Shown here piece by piece: positions 12,844-17,284 of a stretch of DNA of 17,284 bases. How positions within the stretch are numbered: the first letter of the stretch is position 1; each line of letters begins with the position of its first letter. The stretch spans positions 1-17,284 of the forward strand of contig NYXM01000003.1 of the NCBI GenBank assembly GCA_002685655.1. The letters run 5' to 3'. Under the pieces are notes generated by a model. That model did not search any database, was not told where the DNA came from, and saw nothing but the letters and a program-made list of their open reading frames with translations. The DNA is from Planctomycetaceae bacterium. Its GTDB lineage: Bacteria; Planctomycetota; Planctomycetia; Pirellulales; Pirellulaceae. The translations under genes and the position numbers were made by a program.

Positions 12844-14480
12844 GCTCCGATCAACAGGAGCAGTCAATCCCCGGTCAACGGGCCGAACTCAAGAGTTATG
12901 CGAAGAAGCACGGGTACGAGATCGTTGGCGAGTATCTCGACGAGGCGATCAGCGGAGACGATACCCACAAGAGAACTGGCTTTCTCGCCATGCGTAACGA
13001 TTGTTCGTCCGGCGAATTCTCCGTGGTCTTATGTTGGGACCAGGATCGGTTCGGCCGTTTCGATCTTCTTGAATGCGGTTACTGGATTACGCCATTCCGG
13101 GAGAGCGGCGTCCGCCTTGAGACGATCGCTCAAGGCAAGATCGATTGGGAGGATCTCGTTGGGCAGTTAATCTACTCGGTCAACCAGATGGGGAAGGCTC
13201 AGTTCCTAAGGGATCTGTCACGTAACACGGTTCGGGGTATGCTTTCGTCAGCACGCAACGGTACGGCGGGCACTGGCGGTCCGAACCCATTCGGGTATCA
13301 CTCAAAGGACGGCAAGGTCACTGTCGTTCCGGACGAAGCGAGGACTGTTCGATTGGTCTTTGAGCTGTACCTAAAGCCGGCCGGTTCGGCTCGTTCGATT
13401 GCCGCGGAGCTGAACCGAAGAAAGATCAAAGCCCCTCGCGGGAAGACGTGGCGGGATTCATCCGTCCGTGCGATCCTGTCACGTCGTAAGTACACAGGCA
13501 CGTTCGTATACGGCGCTCAGAATGCTGGGAAGTACTTTTGCTGGCGGGACGGTGAAATTGTCCCACGACGGAAGACTGATAAATCGAACAAGTCCGATCC
13601 CATCGTCATCGAAAATACATTCGAGCCGATCGTATCTCAGGAAGTATTCGACCGGGTACAACGAAAGCTAGAAGCAAACAAGGCGAATAGAGCAAGGAAG
13701 AAAGCTCGGCAATATCTCCTGTCCGGTCTGGTCAAGTGTGGCGACTGCAATGGAGCGATGGTTGGACGTACCAGTAGACTGATTCCGCATTACGCTTGTG
13801 CCCGGTACCACCATTCTGGAAGGTCTTTGTGCTTCAACAATCGGCTCCCTGAAGCTCCGCTCGTCTCTTGCATCGTCCAGCGAATTCAGGAGCGGTATTT
13901 ATCCAAACCAGCTCTTGATCGACTAAAGAAGGCGTTGGAGAAGGAACAAGAGCGGACAAGACCACGACCGCGCGACCTAACTCAGCTCCGCAACGAGATC
14001 GCCAGGCTTGGCTCGAGGATTGATAACGCTGAAGATGCGATTCTGGATGCGCCGCCAGATCTCCGGCCAGGACTATACCGCAAACTCGAAGAGATGGTTG
14101 AGGCACGGAAAGGGCTAACGACCGAAATGGAGACCCTGTTGCGTTATAACGCCAGTGAAAACGATAGCCAGGCCGAGATCGAGCGAGCAATGGAGGCGCT
14201 GCGCAACTTGGGCGAAGCTCTGGACAAGGCCAAGCCAAACGACACCAAGGCGCTACTCGCCTCGATCGTGACCAAGATCGAGCTGTTCTACGATCACAAG
14301 GAGACCGATAGCGGGCGCAAGACCAGCGAATTCACGCATGGTCTCATCTACGTTCGGCCAGATGCTAATGAGGCTCGGTCGGCCGATCCAAAGAGTCCAC
14401 TGATGAGCAAAAAGGGGTGGTTTAACGAAGCCTCCGAAGAACCTTGGCCGTGCTCACGAGTTGATGACACGATTGGGTGA
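12795..14480 (+). CDS. Large serine integrase
   Basis: The protein has 561 residues. AAGGAGGG (12780-12787) sits 7 bases before ATG 12795. The catalytic resolvase domain at about 8-150 starts with YLRMSSDQQEQSIPGQ (nucleophile Ser17) and contains WDQDRFGRF (81-89). The recombinase domain follows (about 160-290; NPFGYHSKDG, then IAAELNRRKIKAPRGKTW), then a zinc ribbon with Cys315, Cys318, Cys335 and Cys346, then a long coiled coil (about 370-480) of the kind that controls directionality. Length and domain order match phage integrases of the phiC31/Bxb1 type, which recombine attP with attB without host factors and need a directionality factor for excision. It is the last gene before the chromosomal-looking flank, so the right attachment site should be close by. 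It appears intact. Confidence 0.95.
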   Translation: MAKDNSNTKAVLYLRMSSDQQEQSIPGQRAELKSYAKKHGYEIVGEYLDEAISGDDTHKRTGFLAMRNDCSSGEFSVVLCWDQDRFGRFDLLECGYWITPFRESGVRLETIAQGKIDWEDLVGQLIYSVNQMGKAQFLRDLSRNTVRGMLSSARNGTAGTGGPNPFGYHSKDGKVTVVPDEARTVRLVFELYLKPAGSARSIAAELNRRKIKAPRGKTWRDSSVRAILSRRKYTGTFVYGAQNAGKYFCWRDGEIVPRRKTDKSNKSDPIVIENTFEPIVSQEVFDRVQRKLEANKANRARKKARQYLLSGLVKCGDCNGAMVGRTSRLIPHYACARYHHSGRSLCFNNRLPEAPLVSCIVQRIQERYLSKPALDRLKKALEKEQERTRPRPRDLTQLRNEIARLGSRIDNAEDAILDAPPDLRPGLYRKLEEMVEARKGLTTEMETLLRYNASENDSQAEIERAMEALRNLGEALDKAKPNDTKALLASIVTKIELFYDHKETDSGRKTSEFTHGLIYVRPDANEARSADPKSPLMSKKGWFNEASEEPWPCSRVDDTIG

Positions 14481-14580
14481 CAGACTCGCTTGGGGCATCG
14501 CTTCCGCATACACTCTTTACATGAGTAGAATCATGCGACCTTCCTTCTATCGAATCACGAGACAATGAGGGTGAGCGGTC

Positions 14581-15213
14581 ATGCACAAGTACGTTATCAT
14601 GGGCGTCCAGGGGTGTGGCAAAGGAACGCAGGCCCGCATGCTCCAGGAAACTCTGGATTTGGTGCATATCAGCGTGGGCGACATTTTTCGCTGGCATGTT
14701 CAAAATCACACCACCCTGGGTGCCCAGGTGAAGCGGATTGTTGCCTCCGGAAACCTAGTCGATGATGCAGTTGTGGAAGGCATCGTCCGTCACCGGCTAG
14801 AGGAACATGATTGGAATTACGGTTTCATTCTGGATGGCTTCCCGCGGAGCGATTCGCAGGCTCAATTCTTCCTTGAGAGTTACGACATCGACGCTGTGAT
14901 TCACATTCAGATGCCTGACGAGATCGTTTACAATCGTGTCTTGTCGCGGCGGCTTTGTAGCGGTTGTGGCTTGGACTATAACCTGATCTCGCATCGCCCG
15001 GCGTTGGAGAACGTGTGCGATGTCTGTGGAGCACGGCTCATTTCGCGTTCTGACGACGCGATCGAAGCATTGGCCGACCGACTGAGCGACTACCACACCA
15101 AGACTGAGCCGGTTCTGGAACTCTTCCGCCGAAAGGAATTGGTACTCGACATCGACGGGACGCGACAGCCGGAAGAGATTCAAAGGGAGATTCGTTCGCG
15201 ACTCAAAATCTGA
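14581..15213 (+). CDS. adk: Adenylate kinase, four-cysteine lid type
   Basis: The protein has 210 residues, a normal length. It transfers phosphate between ATP and AMP in the cytoplasm. Visible features: P-loop GVQGCGKGTQ (8-17; the usual Pro is Gln), GDIFR (33-37) in the AMP-binding part, DGFPRS (85-90), a lid with zinc-type Cys126, Cys129, Cys146 and Cys149, and RSDDAIEALADRL (156-168) with the conserved arginines. ATG 14581 is preceded by GAGGGTGAG. Immediately downstream genes are unrelated, so it is not in the usual secY-adk ribosomal operon and may be a second copy. It follows the integrase by 100 bases, so the element may have integrated just upstream of it; the alternative is that it is cargo. 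Confidence 0.88.
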   Translation: MHKYVIMGVQGCGKGTQARMLQETLDLVHISVGDIFRWHVQNHTTLGAQVKRIVASGNLVDDAVVEGIVRHRLEEHDWNYGFILDGFPRSDSQAQFFLESYDIDAVIHIQMPDEIVYNRVLSRRLCSGCGLDYNLISHRPALENVCDVCGARLISRSDDAIEALADRLSDYHTKTEPVLELFRRKELVLDIDGTRQPEEIQREIRSRLKI

Positions 15214-15558
15214 AGGCGCCACAAATATCGACCATGTTCGTCAAATTACGATTCGTGATTGCCGCCGATGTTGGCCAGGCTTAGCAGAGTCAAGCCAAGC
15301 AATCTTGGCCGGCGCGGCTCAAGTGGACCGGCAAGCCTGCAGTTAAGACTCAGCAAAAGGCCAAGGATCAGAAGGCGACATACGCAATTCGCCGCCGCAT
15401 TCGGGGGGAACGTGGAAAGCGGTTGTTACGAAGGAGAGGCGAGTTGCTCGAGCGGACGTGCTTGCCGCACGCGACCAGACTCAATCCTCGCCCGCTGCCC
15501 TTTGGCTGTGTTCGACCAGGTGCTTCATGGCCCCTGTCGGCGCTGGTATCATCTGGGT
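15214..15558. other. Gap without a supportable gene
   Basis: The frame of the downstream FG-GAP gene is open through here, but this part has an Arg/Ser/Gly-rich chance-like composition and precedes a clear signal peptide, so it is taken as non-coding. Short inverted repeats (GGCTT/AAGCC near 15278-15296) are present. No good promoter is seen. Confidence 0.5.
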
Positions 15559-16815
15559 ATGGTCAGACTCACGATTCTCTTGCTCGCGATGTCTTGCTGT
15601 TGCTCGGCGATGTGCGACACCCCCAACACGCTGCGCTTCACCAAACGTAACTTCGCGTACAGCACCGACGGCACCAAGCCGCTCGACCACGCACATTACC
15701 GCGACGGGAAGCTCCAGACCGACAAGTACTCCGGCATCAATTTGACCGGCCATCACGTGCAGCTGGTCGACATGGATGGTGACGGCGATCTCGACATCCT
15801 CGCGCTGGACCACAAGGCCATGCCGCGCATCCGATGGTACGAGAGTCTCCGCAATGCGAACAAGGTCCCTCCGCTCCACACGATCGACAAGCCGATCGTC
15901 GTGAACAAGGTCACCGCCATCCGCCTACTTCTACCGGTCGACCTCGATGGCGACAAGCGGATGGACCTCGTGGCACTGGGAACCAACCTGACGGTCTTCC
16001 ACAACCACGGCAAGACGAAGCCATGGACGGTCACGAAGATCGCGGAGTTGCGGCGCAATCGCCACGCTGCCCTGGCCGATGTCGACCGTGACGGAGATCA
16101 GGACGTGGTGCTGGCCGGGAATGTGCTCGCGAGTGGGAGCAAGGAAGGCGTGATCTGGTTCGCCAACACGGGCAAGGGCAAGACCTGGGAACGTGCCCGC
16201 CCCATCTTCCTGGGCGGCGGAGTGCCGCTGCTGCAACTTGCCGATCTGGATGGCGACAAGGATATGGATGTCGTCCTCTTCGAGGTGGAACTCAACCGCC
16301 TCCTCTTTCTAGCCAACGACGACAAGGGCACGTCCTGGCAGGAGCACGTGGTCGTCGACTGGCTGGGTACCACGCAGGCGTCCTACTCCTACCCAAGCCG
16401 CTTCGCCATCGGCGACATTGACAAGGACGGGCGCACCAACCTGGTTACGACCCACAACGACGGGAAGGTCTACAGCTGGAGCCACGAGGGTGGCAAGACC
16501 GGCCTGCAACGCACCGAGCTATTTACCCTGCCCGGCTCCCGCTCCGCGCCCAAGGTCGAGCAGCTGCTGGTCGTCGATCTCGATCAGGACCGCCAGCTGG
16601 ACGTCGTCGTCCGCCTGCGCGTGCTGACGAAGGGGGTCGACATCTGGTGGTACCAGCGCAAACGCGACACGTGGCAGCGGAAAGACATCCCCACCAACCG
16701 CGACTACAACAACACCCAGCTGGCCATCGGCGACTGGGATGGCGACCACGACCTCGACATCGTCACCAGCACGTCCATCCGCGTGCCCCAGCCGATGATC
16801 TGGGCGGAGAACTGA
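15559..16815 (+). CDS. Secreted FG-GAP/VCBS-repeat beta-propeller protein
   Basis: The protein has 418 residues from ATG 15559, chosen because an N-terminal signal peptide follows at once (MVRLTILLLAMSCCCSAMC). No canonical lipobox is seen. Seven evenly spaced DxDxD(G) calcium-binding-type motifs lie at about 71, 128, 174, 229, 286, 340 and 392 (for example DMDGDGDLDI, DVDRDGDQDVV, DWDGDHDLDIV), as expected for a seven-bladed propeller of the FG-GAP/VCBS type. Such exported proteins are abundant in planctomycetes and are usually linked to cell-surface or extracellular binding; no enzymatic domain is present. Codons end mostly in G or C, clearly more GC-rich than the element genes, which supports a chromosomal origin. 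No ribosome site is evident. Confidence 0.85.
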   Translation: MVRLTILLLAMSCCCSAMCDTPNTLRFTKRNFAYSTDGTKPLDHAHYRDGKLQTDKYSGINLTGHHVQLVDMDGDGDLDILALDHKAMPRIRWYESLRNANKVPPLHTIDKPIVVNKVTAIRLLLPVDLDGDKRMDLVALGTNLTVFHNHGKTKPWTVTKIAELRRNRHAALADVDRDGDQDVVLAGNVLASGSKEGVIWFANTGKGKTWERARPIFLGGGVPLLQLADLDGDKDMDVVLFEVELNRLLFLANDDKGTSWQEHVVVDWLGTTQASYSYPSRFAIGDIDKDGRTNLVTTHNDGKVYSWSHEGGKTGLQRTELFTLPGSRSAPKVEQLLVVDLDQDRQLDVVVRLRVLTKGVDIWWYQRKRDTWQRKDIPTNRDYNNTQLAIGDWDGDHDLDIVTSTSIRVPQPMIWAEN

Positions 16816-16916
16816 CAGCGGGCCGCAAACCACACCCCGCCCCCATGCCGAGTCTCGCGAGATGCAGGCGACGATCTCCGCAGATCTTGGTCGCCAGTCA
16901 ATCCGGGTCTGATCCT

Positions 16917-17171
16917 CTACGCCCCGCTCCTGTTCAGCAAGTCGACGATTTTTGGGTGCCCACAAGACGAGGCGTGATCGCGCGCCGTCCGGCCGTCACT
17001 GTTCCGGGTGTGTGTTTGTCGGCGCCGGCCTCCGGCAACCGCGTGACGATGGCCAGACGCCCCCATAAACAGGCAACCATCAACACCGTCCGGTGACTGT
17101 AGTCGTGGGACAACGTCACGCCGCGATGCGAGGCGCTGCGCAGAGACGCTATTTGCGGTTTGGGACTTCAT
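16917..17171 (-). pseudogene. Small ankyrin-repeat gene with compensating frameshifts
   Basis: An ATG at 17171 follows GGGAGG on the minus strand, and an 84-codon frame stays open to 16917. Its last part, DGRTARDHASSCGHPKIVDL, is a good ankyrin repeat. The preceding repeat (HRTVLMVACLWGRLAIVTRL then PEAGAD) is visible only in another frame, about 17119-17015. Removing one AC unit from the ACACAC tract near 17006-17014 would join the two repeats as AGADKHTRNSDGRTA. A second shift nearer the start would be needed to link the ATG frame. The gene is thus either damaged by two offsetting indels or carries sequence errors. Ankyrin repeats mediate protein-protein contacts; the partner is unknown. 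Confidence 0.55.
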
Positions 17172-17239
17172 CGGAGCCTCCCTCTCCGGAAATGGTCACC
17201 GCAGTGTAGCAGAGCGCGTCGTGACGATTGAGTAATCGA

Positions 17240-17284
17240 CCACGGCCATAGGCCGTGGCTTTGGCTTGCCCCGCAAAGCGGGGC
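17240..17284. repeat. Two tandem perfect hairpins at the window edge
   Basis: CCACGGCC-ATA-GGCCGTGG (17240-17258) is followed after 9 bases by GCCCCGC-AAA-GCGGGGC (17268-17284). Both have short 3-base loops and perfect arms. Tandem hairpins like these can be a REP-type element, the end of an IS200/IS605-like element, or a terminator; the sequence stops before this can be settled. Confidence 0.6.

Larger units (their letters stand above)
2172..14480. mobile_element. Integrated phage-like element with terminase, replisome and serine integrase (minimum extent)
   Basis: The span runs from the last gene of the packaging operon to the end of the serine integrase and is bounded by the first and last genes that clearly belong together. 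Packaging genes are on the minus strand; the replication genes and integrase are on the plus strand. There is no portal, capsid, protease, tail, holin or lysin gene. The true ends are unknown: the right one should lie near the integrase, probably within 14481-14580 before the adenylate kinase, and the left one somewhere left of 2172. I could not find convincing attachment-site repeats by eye. The gene content fits a satellite-like element or a prophage that lost its structural genes. Confidence 0.75.

Noticed and set aside
14481..14580. tRNA or other RNA gene as integration target
   Set aside because: The 100 bases between integrase and adenylate kinase contain no tRNA-like cloverleaf or T-loop sequence that I can see.
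15259..15558. 100-codon N-terminal extension of the FG-GAP protein
   Set aside because: The extension is basic and low in pattern, while a clear signal peptide begins at ATG 15559; an exported protein would not start with it.

Overview
The window looks like a bacterial chromosome segment carrying an integrated phage-like element. The host is most likely a planctomycete (Pirellulales-like). That guess rests on the mix of a secreted FG-GAP/VCBS-repeat protein, a small ankyrin gene remnant, a moderately GC-rich and Asp/Arg-rich codon style, and a replication gene set of a kind I associate with planctomycete prophages. The lineage is an inference; no rRNA or other marker gene is present.

Layout: 3-677 is the 3' part of an unrecognised gene that runs in from the left. 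1036-1611 (-) is a small serine recombinase with its own promoter-like sequence and a strong Shine-Dalgarno. 1651-2171 holds no supportable gene. 2172-4838 (-) is a packaging module: a terminase small-subunit-like protein and a terminase large subunit, overlapping by ATGA, followed by a 64-residue unknown protein. 5154-5903 (+) is an unrecognised 249-residue protein transcribed divergently from the terminases. 6092-12560 (+) is a self-contained replication module: a small HTH protein, a small acidic protein, an SSB-like protein with an acidic tip, a zinc-ribbon/TOPRIM primase-like protein, a DUF3631-like P-loop ATPase/helicase, and a family A DNA polymerase with an intact 3'-5' exonuclease. 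Between helicase and polymerase lies a striking cluster of GACGTTGGCA/GATGTTGGCA repeats in both orientations with nested palindromes, a good candidate for a replication origin or regulator-binding array. 12795-14480 (+) is a large serine integrase, which closes the element on the right.

The right flank looks chromosomal: an adenylate kinase with a four-cysteine lid (14581-15213), a secreted seven-repeat FG-GAP protein with visibly more GC-rich codon use (15559-16815), a small frameshifted ankyrin-repeat gene (16917-17171, -), and two tandem perfect hairpins at the window edge.

The most interesting reading is that the element, about 12-13 kb, encodes integration, its own replisome and a complete terminase, but no portal, capsid, protease, tail or lysis gene anywhere in the window. 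It is therefore either a satellite-like element that replicates and recognises its own DNA but borrows capsids from a helper phage, or a prophage whose morphogenesis genes were deleted next to the terminase. The window alone cannot decide between these.
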